Part shown: piece by piece, positions 54,817 to 62,586 of the stretch | How the letters are laid out: the number at the start of each line of letters is the position of its first letter | How positions within the stretch are numbered: the first letter of the stretch is position 1 | From: Lachnospiraceae bacterium | Lineage (GTDB): Bacteria > Bacillota > Clostridia > Lachnospirales > Lachnospiraceae | Assembly: GCA_016283575.1 (NCBI GenBank) | Contig: JAEEND010000018.1 | Location: forward strand, 1-64,000 | Direction: 5' to 3' | Length of the DNA stretch: 64,000 nt | The notes under the pieces: model-generated | What the model saw: the letters and a program-made list of their open reading frames with translations, nothing else | Database searches by the model: none | What the model was told of the DNA's origin: nothing | Made by a program: the position numbers and the translations under genes

Positions 54817-55881
54817 TCAGTTGAAAGATTCTGCCGTTTCAATCTTCTGCACCATGCTGCAGAAGGGAGCGAATGCTGCTTCAATATCTTCGAATTTAAG
54901 TCCGAGAGCATTAAGTAATTCTGTGTTTACTGTAGCGATACCGTTATCAAAAGTACGAACTGCTACATCAGCGGGATTCTTCTTGTTCAATAAAATGTCA
55001 GCAGCCATTTCAGCTGTTTCTTTTCCAAGGTTAGCATAGTTAACGCCATATCCTAAGAATGCGCCGTTAAGAGCAAAAGAATCTGCACCTGCATAATGAG
55101 GGATCTTTGCTTCTTTGAAGGTTTCATAAATTGATAATTCAGCCTGCATGATGGTATTGTCGGTGGGTGTGAAGACAGCTTCAACGCCGTCATTTACAAG
55201 TGCTTCTGCCGCAAGAACAACTTCATCAACATTGGTACCGGTGCGTTCGATCACTTCAACGCCCTTAGCGCCTAAAAGTTCTTTTGCTTCTTTTATTGCT
55301 GAAGTGGAAGCATCCTGACCGATGTCATAGAGAAGACCTACCTTCTTTAAATCAGGATTTGTAGCAAACATAAGATTAATAACTGATTCTGTATTAAGAG
55401 CATCTGATGTACCCGTGATATTGGCACCGGGTGCGTCGAGAGATGCAACCAGACCTGTGCTTATGGGATCTGATACTGCAGCAAATACTACAGGGATCTG
55501 ATTGTCTTCTGTTGCGCCCTGCATTGTCATTGCTACGGGAGTTGCAACACCGATCATCAGATCAACATCATCTGCCACGAAGTTAGCTACGATCTGAGAA
55601 AGAACGTTGGCATCTGCATTACAGTTATCATATGAAATATCAAATTTAACATTGTTTTCATTTCCGAGGGTTTCAAGCTGACCCTGAATATTGGCAACGA
55701 TCTGGTTAAGAGAAGCATCATCAACATAATTACAGATACCAACCTTATATGTTGCGGTATGTGCAACAGTTTCGGGAGAACCGAGCTGTCCTGTTGAAAT
55801 ATCGGAAGTTGCAGAACCTCCGCATGCTGTGAGGGTCAGCATAAGACCCATTACAATACTTAATACTTTTACTTTCTTCAT
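54817..55881 (-). CDS. trpX: Tryptophan ABC importer, substrate-binding lipoprotein
   Basis: A 354-residue COG2984-type binding protein with a lipobox (LTLTAC, Cys20), so anchored outside the membrane. The frame is open to 56106, but those codons are T-box leader; GGAGG 8 nt before the ATG at 55881 fixes the start. The mature protein has no tryptophan. The T-box leader directly upstream has a UGG specifier, which assigns tryptophan as the regulating and likely transported amino acid. Confidence 0.92.
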   Translation of the reverse strand: MKKVKVLSIVMGLMLTLTACGGSATSDISTGQLGSPETVAHTATYKVGICNYVDDASLNQIVANIQGQLETLGNENNVKFDISYDNCNADANVLSQIVANFVADDVDLMIGVATPVAMTMQGATEDNQIPVVFAAVSDPISTGLVASLDAPGANITGTSDALNTESVINLMFATNPDLKKVGLLYDIGQDASTSAIKEAKELLGAKGVEVIERTGTNVDEVVLAAEALVNDGVEAVFTPTDNTIMQAELSIYETFKEAKIPHYAGADSFALNGAFLGYGVNYANLGKETAEMAADILLNKKNPADVAVRTFDNGIATVNTELLNALGLKFEDIEAAFAPFCSMVQKIETAESFN

Positions 55882-55920
55882 TTTTCTTTCCTCCGTTTTT
55901 TGCAATTTCGGGATGGATAT

Positions 55921-56184
55921 AAAAAAATCCTGTCCCAGTAATTTTGCTGGGACAGGATGTATAATCTCCTGCGGTGCCACCCGGCTTGGCGTCTTAAACG
56001 CCCTCTCACGCATACATTCATATGCTGACTTTTGTTCACGGGGAGTCCAGCCCCGGCGCACATACTCGAATCTTTCTGATTGCCCTCGGAAGTCCATTCG
56101 GTCCAAGCCCTGTTACTGCATCTCAGCTAAAGCAGCTCTCTGTGAAACAGAAAAATGAACTTACTCACTCTTCCTCATCGGTTT
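55921..56184 (-). promoter_or_regulatory. T-box riboswitch, tryptophan specific
   Basis: Fills the 438-bp spacer between the binding-protein and chemoreceptor genes. The minus-strand RNA has stem I with GAAUGGAC, placing the specifier codon UGG at 56094-56096, and the T-box GGGUGGCACCGC near 55971-55982. The T-box bulge reads UGGC (55976-55979), which pairs with an acceptor end GCCA, as expected for tRNA-Trp with discriminator G. Uncharged tRNA-Trp would favour the antiterminator. Confidence 0.95.
55927..55958 (-). terminator. T-box regulated terminator
   Basis: ATCCTGTCCCAG pairs with CTGGGACAGGAT, then seven Ts on the minus strand, directly after the T-box sequence. Confidence 0.95.
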
Positions 56185-56190
56185 AAAAAT

Positions 56191-56219
56191 TTTATATCAC
56201 GTTAAAGCATAAAAGTCAA
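56191..56219 (-). promoter_or_regulatory. Promoter of the T-box/trpXYZ operon
   Basis: Minus strand: TTGACT (56214-56219), 17 nt, TATAAA (56191-56196), just before the start of the T-box leader. Confidence 0.85.
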
Positions 56220-56262
56220 CTGAAAATTTTCTTATTTTTTTAATTAATATGATTTATTTTCG

Positions 56263-56271
56263 TGCTATAAT
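56263..56271 (+). promoter_or_regulatory. Extended -10 of the chemoreceptor gene
   Basis: TGCTATAAT, a TG-N-TATAAT element about 48 bp before the ATG at 56319. No good -35 is seen, in keeping with extended -10 promoters. Confidence 0.6.
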
Positions 56272-56318
56272 TCATATTAAAGTATTTTGAACTATAAATT
56301 GCTATGAGGAGGTCTCAT

Positions 56319-57773
56319 ATGAATATCCAGGAGCGACACAGTCGCGAAAAAACCATTTTTACTTTTTATGTGCGTGTTCTAACGCTTATCTTTATGACCG
56401 CGCTTTCCTACGTTTACGGAAAGGGCACGACTCTGGGCACTTTAAGGACCATCTTTCTTGGAGTCAGCGCCATATTCTGTGCTGTCTGTATCATTGCCAA
56501 ATTATATGGCGATGTGACCCAGAAGATTTGCCTCTATCTTCTTTCTGCGGGATATGCTTTTCTTTTCCTGACAGGCGGTCAGCCTTATCTCTATGTGATA
56601 ATGGTTCCCATGCTTCTTATCGTTGTTCTCGACATGGAGAAGAAATCAACAATTACAGCCGCCATTGCCTGTGCAGCCGTTAATATAATCTATTATATAT
56701 ATTACATGCTAACGGACCGTTCCGAACCAATGATGGTTACGATCAATCTTATCTTTGCATTCTTTATGGTCATCCAGGGTGTTGTAATGGTAAACCTCAT
56801 GGAAAAACAGGATGGTGAAAAGATTGCAAATCTCATGGAACATGCTGAGCAGCAAAAGAAAACATCTGAAATCATCCTTTCCGAAACAACAGGTATTATC
56901 GGTGCTCTGGAAGAGACTAAGTCCATTATCGCATCCCTTAATACAAGCGTTGATGACAGTAATACATCGATTTCCGAAATATCTTCTTCCATTCATTCCA
57001 CTGCCGAATCCATCAATGAACAGACGGAAATGACGGGAAGGATTCAGGATAATCTTCTTGATTCCGAAAAAGAAGCAGAAAAGATGCGAATAGCTTCCGA
57101 GGAAACCACCAGGAATGTTAACGAAGGCGTTAAGATCATTTCAGATCTTAAGGCTCAGGCAAAAGAAACAGCCGAAATAAATGAAACCACCAAGGATGCC
57201 ACTCTTCAGCTTGCATCGAGAATTCACGAGGTTGAAGATATCATCGGAGCCATCCTTAATATTTCAAGCCAGACCAATCTGCTTGCATTAAATGCTTCCA
57301 TTGAAGCAGCCCGCGCCGGCGAAGCCGGTAAAGGATTTGCGGTTGTAGCGGATGAAATCAGAAAGCTTTCTGAAGAAACCAAGGATTCAACCGAAAAGAT
57401 CACCGAGATAATCGGAAAGCTCACGGAAGATATCAATACAGCTAACGAAAATATGGGCAGAACCGCCGAAATGGTTGAAAAGCAAAATGAAATGATCGGC
57501 TTCACCGGTGAAAAATTCACGGCCATCCATGATAATGTTGAAAACCTTACGGTTTCGATTAATTCGATCATTGGAACCATCACGGATGTGGTGCAGGCCA
57601 ACACAGTGATAATGGATTCCATCACCAATCTTTCCGCCACCACCGAAGAGGTTGCGGCTTCCGCCGAAACTTCCAGCGACATAAGCCAAAAGAATGTGGA
57701 ATACATGAACAATATGAATGAACATCTTGAAAATATCTTTTCATCTGCTAATAAGCTTAAAGAAGAATTATAA
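56319..57773 (+). CDS. Methyl-accepting chemotaxis-type receptor with six membrane helices
   Basis: A 484-residue receptor. Residues about 15-165 form some six closely spaced membrane helices with no extracytoplasmic sensor domain. The cytoplasmic part is a long coiled coil with the MCP signalling tip ([20 protein letters not shown], then [12 protein letters not shown]). No HAMP domain is obvious and there is no C-terminal CheR-binding pentapeptide. AGGAGG 6 nt before the ATG at 56319 fixes the start. No che genes lie nearby, so the input may be intramembrane (lipid, redox or proton state). Confidence 0.92.
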   Translation: MNIQERHSREKTIFTFYVRVLTLIFMTALSYVYGKGTTLGTLRTIFLGVSAIFCAVCIIAKLYGDVTQKICLYLLSAGYAFLFLTGGQPYLYVIMVPMLLIVVLDMEKKSTITAAIACAAVNIIYYIYYMLTDRSEPMMVTINLIFAFFMVIQGVVMVNLMEKQDGEKIANLMEHAEQQKKTSEIILSETTGIIGALEETKSIIASLNTSVDDSNTSISEISSSIHSTAESINEQTEMTGRIQDNLLDSEKEAEKMRIASEETTRNVNEGVKIISDLKAQAKETAEINETTKDATLQLASRIHEVEDIIGAILNISSQTNLLALNASIEAARAGEAGKGFAVVADEIRKLSEETKDSTEKITEIIGKLTEDINTANENMGRTAEMVEKQNEMIGFTGEKFTAIHDNVENLTVSINSIIGTITDVVQANTVIMDSITNLSATTEEVAASAETSSDISQKNVEYMNNMNEHLENIFSSANKLKEEL

Positions 57774-57784
57774 GATGATAAAAA

Positions 57785-57816
57785 AAAAGACTCCTTACCT
57801 TGGTAAGGAGTCTTTT
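57785..57816. terminator. Bidirectional terminator
   Basis: AAAAGACTCCTTAC and GTAAGGAGTCTTTT with a CTTG loop, 11 nt after the receptor stop. Confidence 0.92.
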
Positions 57817-57832
57817 TTGATTCTGATTTTTC

Positions 57833-58150
57833 TTATGCAAGTTCCTCGTGCTTAATATTAAGCCATTCTACCGCTTTCACAATGCCTTCTTCCGTAAATT
57901 CAAAATCCTCGCAGGTTAATGAAGCAATACGCTTCTTTTCCTCATCAGTATTGACCTCATTAAAACTAAAGGGTTCCTTCCAGGCATATGCTCTTATATT
58001 ATATTTTTCCTTATCTTCTTTTGATTTATAAAGGATGAAATCAAGAGGTTCCAGCGCCACTCTGTAGCGCATGCCCTTATATGAGCCGTAAAAGGCTTCA
58101 CCATAATCAAAATATTTAATTGTATGAATATCTTCTCTCTCAATCGCCAT
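57833..58150 (-). CDS. Small hypothetical protein
   Basis: Not recognised. 105 residues, soluble, rich in Glu, Lys and aromatic residues (DYGEAFYGSYKGMRYRV...). It follows the AEC gene after 9 nt and closes that operon at the terminator shared with the receptor gene. Confidence 0.65.
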   Translation of the reverse strand: MAIEREDIHTIKYFDYGEAFYGSYKGMRYRVALEPLDFILYKSKEDKEKYNIRAYAWKEPFSFNEVNTDEEKKRIASLTCEDFEFTEEGIVKAVEWLNIKHEELA

Positions 58151-58159
58151 GATGAATCC

Positions 58160-59122
58160 TTAGATATATCCCATAGTTTTTAAAATAAATAACCAGAAGG
58201 TTAATGTAAATGCACTGAACAAAGTGGTGGTCATAACGGCTGAACCTGAAATAACTCCCTTATGCCCCATATTCTTTGCCATTATGAAGCTGCTTGATGT
58301 GGTAGCTGAACCAAGCATTATAAGAGCTGCCACGATCTTTTCATCTCTGAATCCGAGAAAAATGGCAAGGGGTAAAAACAAAAGTGAAAACAATAACAGT
58401 TTATTTATATTAACTGAGATGACTTCACGGAGACTGTCTCTTAAATCACTGAATTCAAAGCTTGCACCGAGGCCGATCAAAGCCAAGGTCGATGCGACGG
58501 ATGCAAGATATGTCACAGGCTTATGTAAGACCGGTACAAGTGGAAGCTTCAAAAGTGACCATATCAAACCGCCTGCAATACTTAATATGATCGGATTGGT
58601 CACAAGACTAAATGCCGCATCCTTTATTAAGGCTAAAGTTGTCTTATCCTTATCTTCTTTTTCTGAAGGTGCGGTTAATGACAAAAGAAGAACGGCAGCT
58701 ATGTTATAAATGGGTACGGCACCTATTATGGTAAGTGCCATCATGGAAACGCTCGAATAGATATTGGTCATAAAAGCGATACCAAGGGTTGCCGTTGCGC
58801 TTCTGTATGATGCCTGAACATACTCTCCGATCCCCGACTTATCCTTACAAAAGAATCGTGATAAGAATAGCGCGATCATGATACTTAAGAATGTTGAAAC
58901 AGAACAGAAAAGCACAAATCTATTGTCCCAGACTTGAGAAAAATCCTGCTCTGCCACATCTTTAAAGAGCATTGCCGGCAGAAAGATGCGGAATACAAGC
59001 TTATTAATAGTTCCTGCACCTTTTTCATCGATCCATTTTATTCTTTTTAAACAATAGCCGATCACCATCATTAAGAAGATCGGAATGGTGGCATTCAGAC
59101 TGAATATAAGATTATCAAGCAT
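58160..59122 (-). CDS. AEC family transporter (second copy)
   Basis: A 320-residue AEC-type membrane protein with about 10 helices (VFRIFLPAMLFKDVA, LGSATTSSSFIMAKNMGH). It is only distantly similar to the first AEC gene. It begins 5 nt after the GT8/PlsC fusion stop, so it is probably cotranscribed; its substrate is unknown. Confidence 0.88.
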   Translation of the reverse strand: MLDNLIFSLNATIPIFLMMVIGYCLKRIKWIDEKGAGTINKLVFRIFLPAMLFKDVAEQDFSQVWDNRFVLFCSVSTFLSIMIALFLSRFFCKDKSGIGEYVQASYRSATATLGIAFMTNIYSSVSMMALTIIGAVPIYNIAAVLLLSLTAPSEKEDKDKTTLALIKDAAFSLVTNPIILSIAGGLIWSLLKLPLVPVLHKPVTYLASVASTLALIGLGASFEFSDLRDSLREVISVNINKLLLFSLLFLPLAIFLGFRDEKIVAALIMLGSATTSSSFIMAKNMGHKGVISGSAVMTTTLFSAFTLTFWLFILKTMGYI

Positions 59123-59127
59123 AAATC

Positions 59128-60945
59128 TTACCGGTTATCCTTCTTCTCGGTAGTATATGTCAAAGGAATTCCGTAGGTGCTTTCATAGATCTCTTTCCAG
59201 ATCTTAAAATTCTTCTGCATCATTTCTTTGACATTTTCGTTCTTTGATTTGTTGGGATCCGGATAAATGGGAGGAGCTATATGTACGGTATACGCCTGCA
59301 CAGGGAATCCGCCCTCGCCGGGTATGTTGGTATCCTCCATGGTAATAAAGCAGGGAAGCACCGGCACGTTATTTCTTGCGGCGAAAATAAAGCCGCCCCT
59401 CTTTAAGGGCTTGGGCTTACGATAATTCCACCACATACTCTGCTCGGGATAGATCAATATAAAATCTCCCCTTTGAAGTATCTTATCAACTGCCTTTAAA
59501 AGCTTCTTCATGGTATCTGAGTTGGAGCTTAAAGGCAATGTATTGCAGTTACGCATTAAGAAACCGAAGAATCCGGGGAAATTGGTATAGTTTCCTTCCC
59601 TGATGATCCTGTAAAACTTACGATGGAACTGTCGCGATTTTTCATATGTCATCTGCATTGCAAAGCTGTCAAAAGCATTAAAATGATTGCAGGTGATGAC
59701 CGCGCCGCTCTTTAAACTTCTGTAGTTTTCAAGGCCCTTATATTCTTTGATGACCAGCTGCTTGTTACGGATAAGATATCGTACAAACCAGCGTGCCATC
59801 TGGAAAGCATATCTTGTAGAAATCCTTTTTCTTATGCTTCGGTCGAGATAATCGATCTCATCAGGCATAAGCATTCTTGATGGCGGATCGTCTTCAACGT
59901 CCTCATCAAAACGTCCTTCACGCTCGTACTGGGCGATACGTTCTTTTATCTCCTGCCTCGTTATGCTCCTGTGCTGGTTTGCTAAAAACAGTCTGAAATA
60001 ATTGTCATCGCTGGCAATTTCTGATTTGGCAAGATCGATGAGATGCTCTCCCGCTTCCCGGTCTCTCTTCTGATCCTTCTCACTGTATTGAGACAGAAGG
60101 TATTTAAGAACACCGTAATCGGGAGTATTTTCCGCATAATTCCAGAAAACATCACCATATTTCATATTCTTCTTATGCCAGGGCTTTTCGGCAAAATTGT
60201 AGTGAATGATCCCGATCTGTTCGAGGGGACGTATATTTTCTTCCGCCATCTGGACATTCCATCTTGATCTCAACCAAAGAACCTTGTTCTGGCAAAGAAT
60301 ATTAAGATAGTCCTGATCCTGGGCTACCACAAAGGTATATGTATTAAGTAATTCAACGAATTTCTTTTTAAGATGCTTTTTTCTGAATTCCCTTGAATTA
60401 ATAAGGAGTATTCCTGCGTTAAAATAGGCGGATCTCGATATACCGAGTACATTCTCCGCATAATCTCCGAAGGTTTCCACATTGGCTATGAGATAATCCT
60501 GAATGGCTCCCACGTAATTGTCACCAAGATTAAAATTGTAAAGCTCTGCGATATCGCGATTTATAATGATATCCGAATCGAGATAAAGAACCTTGTCATA
60601 TTCCGGGAAGAGCTCCGGAATAAAGATCCTGTAGTAGGTAGCAAGTGAGTAATAGTCCCTTACCGACAGCATCTTCTTTATTTTCTCAAGTTCTGCGCTT
60701 ACATTAAAATATTCGATCCATACATTTACTCTTTCCATGGACTTAAGCTTCTTAAGATTATCTTCGCTTATATAAGTGCTTAACACATGTATCATGTAGC
60801 GCTTTTTAGGATCGGAATTATCGATGAGTGACCTTAATGCCACCATTAAATACTTTACATAGCCGTCATCGCAGGCAAAAAATATGGGAATAACCTTATT
60901 ATGTTCATTAAGAATATTTAACTTCCTTAAATTAACAAGTTTCAT
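59128..60945 (-). CDS. Fusion of GT8 glycosyltransferase and PlsC acyltransferase
   Basis: About 605 residues from the ATG at 60945. Residues about 15-285 are a GT8 domain with the metal-binding DSD (123-125, in VLYLDSDIIINRD) and HYNFAEKPW near its end. A charged linker (about 290-400) leads to a PlsC-type acyltransferase domain with NHFNAFD (HX4D, from 420) and the YPEQ motif (499). One protein could thus both glycosylate and acylate one acceptor. The frame opens at 60978, but only 60945 has a GGAAGG nearby; it overlaps the GT8 gene by 14 nt. Confidence 0.88.
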   Translation of the reverse strand: MKLVNLRKLNILNEHNKVIPIFFACDDGYVKYLMVALRSLIDNSDPKKRYMIHVLSTYISEDNLKKLKSMERVNVWIEYFNVSAELEKIKKMLSVRDYYSLATYYRIFIPELFPEYDKVLYLDSDIIINRDIAELYNFNLGDNYVGAIQDYLIANVETFGDYAENVLGISRSAYFNAGILLINSREFRKKHLKKKFVELLNTYTFVVAQDQDYLNILCQNKVLWLRSRWNVQMAEENIRPLEQIGIIHYNFAEKPWHKKNMKYGDVFWNYAENTPDYGVLKYLLSQYSEKDQKRDREAGEHLIDLAKSEIASDDNYFRLFLANQHRSITRQEIKERIAQYEREGRFDEDVEDDPPSRMLMPDEIDYLDRSIRKRISTRYAFQMARWFVRYLIRNKQLVIKEYKGLENYRSLKSGAVITCNHFNAFDSFAMQMTYEKSRQFHRKFYRIIREGNYTNFPGFFGFLMRNCNTLPLSSNSDTMKKLLKAVDKILQRGDFILIYPEQSMWWNYRKPKPLKRGGFIFAARNNVPVLPCFITMEDTNIPGEGGFPVQAYTVHIAPPIYPDPNKSKNENVKEMMQKNFKIWKEIYESTYGIPLTYTTEKKDNR

Positions 60946-61762
60946 GCTCGTATTTACCCTTCCAGTAAAGATATTCATATATTACGTCATCAAATTGATT
61001 GTAGCCGAACACTCTGTACATACGGCTCACATTCCATTGCTTCACATTTTCCGTATGAGGATAGGGAAGATAGAAAAGACGCTTTGAAAAATGCCGTATT
61101 ACCGTATCTTTCCATAAAAACTTCTGATCGTTAAATTTCTGCGGCAGCATAAGCTTACGGGTGGTGCTTCTGTAAATGGCACTCTGGTCCGCAAAGGTAA
61201 GCTTTTTAGTCTTTATCAACTCTCTTGCCTTCTGTAACAGTCCCGTTTCTTTTACCTTTTTTAAGTTAAAAAGAAGAACTCCCGCATTTATATAATTGGG
61301 ATGTATCAGATATTTTCCGTAATGATCTCTTGCTGCGGCATATTCATAATCCGTAACATCAATATCATATAAAAGACTTATGTCGCGGTTTAATAATATA
61401 TCCACATCAAGATAAAGGATCTTATCGGGCATATCGGGAATAAGATCCATAAAGAGCCTGAGCAATGTATAAGGTGAGCAATAACACTGTTCATTGGGTG
61501 ATCCCGCGAATTCTTTATTGTAGATTTCAGTAACATCAAGCCTTACAACAGAATTTTCCGGATTATATTCTTTTGCAACTTTATCTAAAAAGAAAATCTT
61601 ATCTTCCGAGATGGCCTTATAATTGGGATTTAAATGAGATACATCCATGGTCATCACATAGATCTTAAAGCTTTCTTTTGTCTCTGTTCTTTTAAATATT
61701 GACAGGCTTGCGGTAAGTACTCCGTCAAAAACCTTGTCATTTCCTGAAAATAAAATATTCAT
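60932..61762 (-). CDS. GT8 family glycosyltransferase
   Basis: A 276-residue GT8 enzyme with the DxD motif DVD (119-121, in ILYLDVDILLNRD) and the HPNYINAGVLLFNL acceptor-side block. GT8 enzymes transfer hexoses with retention; donor and acceptor are unknown. Its ATG overlaps the acyltransferase stop (ATGA). Confidence 0.9.
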   Translation of the reverse strand: MNILFSGNDKVFDGVLTASLSIFKRTETKESFKIYVMTMDVSHLNPNYKAISEDKIFFLDKVAKEYNPENSVVRLDVTEIYNKEFAGSPNEQCYCSPYTLLRLFMDLIPDMPDKILYLDVDILLNRDISLLYDIDVTDYEYAAARDHYGKYLIHPNYINAGVLLFNLKKVKETGLLQKARELIKTKKLTFADQSAIYRSTTRKLMLPQKFNDQKFLWKDTVIRHFSKRLFYLPYPHTENVKQWNVSRMYRVFGYNQFDDVIYEYLYWKGKYEHETC

Positions 61763-62544
61763 GAGTCTGCCTTTATATATTTTATGATCTCTACATTGTT
61801 TTCGGTGCTTCTTTTTACCATGGTTTCATAAACCGCATTCCTAAGCTCCGCTTTTGCCTCTTTACGCGGCTTCTCTTTGTCAAAATAAAAGGGGCCGTCC
61901 ACGTATGTGACAATCCTTGGAGTCTTTCTGTACATGCGCTTTTGATAGGTATTGGTAAAACAGTATACCGGAGTATCAAAGGTCATGGGATATCCGAAAG
62001 AAGCATCGGTGAATGGCCGTATTTTAGTATAATATGGCCAGATATGAGCTTCCGGATAGATCGTCACCGTATGAGGATATTTCCCTGTTACCAGCTCTTC
62101 TATCCTTCTATGAAGATTCTTTGTGGCCTTAAGTGTATCAGGTAACGGAAGTCCGCCAAGACATGGAACAAGTGCCCCCAAAAAGGGCATGGACACATTG
62201 TTTTTATGAACTATAAAATAAACGCTTGGGTTTAAACTTATAAACTGAGGAATAAGCGGATCTGCCAAAGCATTGGTATGATTTCCGTATAAAAAAATAC
62301 TTTTACCCTTGCATGCGTTGAGGCACTCACGATTTACAATGATATGACCGTATTTAGCCTTTAAATAAATTTCCGCAATGGGTTTTGCAAGAAACTCATA
62401 AATAAAAAGGCGGCCCAGTGCACGCAAAAAGCCACCTTTATAGTCGTAGTCATCCCCTATGAATTTAGGTTCGATCACAGCTTCGGAGAATTCATCATTA
62501 AGTTCATCGCGGTAATAAATTACCCTCTCACCGTTCTTTTCCAT
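61759..62544 (-). CDS. PlsC-type lysophospholipid acyltransferase
   Basis: A 261-residue 1-acylglycerol-3-phosphate acyltransferase-like protein. The catalytic His and Asp are in GNHTNALADP, with five residues between them rather than the usual four, and the second motif is IYPEAHIWPYY. It may acylate something other than a phospholipid. No ribosome binding site is visible; a TATAAT lies 4 nt before the ATG. 42 nt separate it from the GH20 gene. Confidence 0.82.
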   Translation of the reverse strand: MEKNGERVIYYRDELNDEFSEAVIEPKFIGDDYDYKGGFLRALGRLFIYEFLAKPIAEIYLKAKYGHIIVNRECLNACKGKSIFLYGNHTNALADPLIPQFISLNPSVYFIVHKNNVSMPFLGALVPCLGGLPLPDTLKATKNLHRRIEELVTGKYPHTVTIYPEAHIWPYYTKIRPFTDASFGYPMTFDTPVYCFTNTYQKRMYRKTPRIVTYVDGPFYFDKEKPRKEAKAELRNAVYETMVKRSTENNVEIIKYIKADS

Positions 62545-62586
62545 AACAATTATAAGAATACATTAATCACGCCCTAAGTTCAAGTT

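Noticed and set aside
55882..56106. 76-residue N-terminal extension of the tryptophan-binding protein
   Set aside because: This stretch is T-box leader and terminator; the lipoprotein signal peptide begins at 55881.
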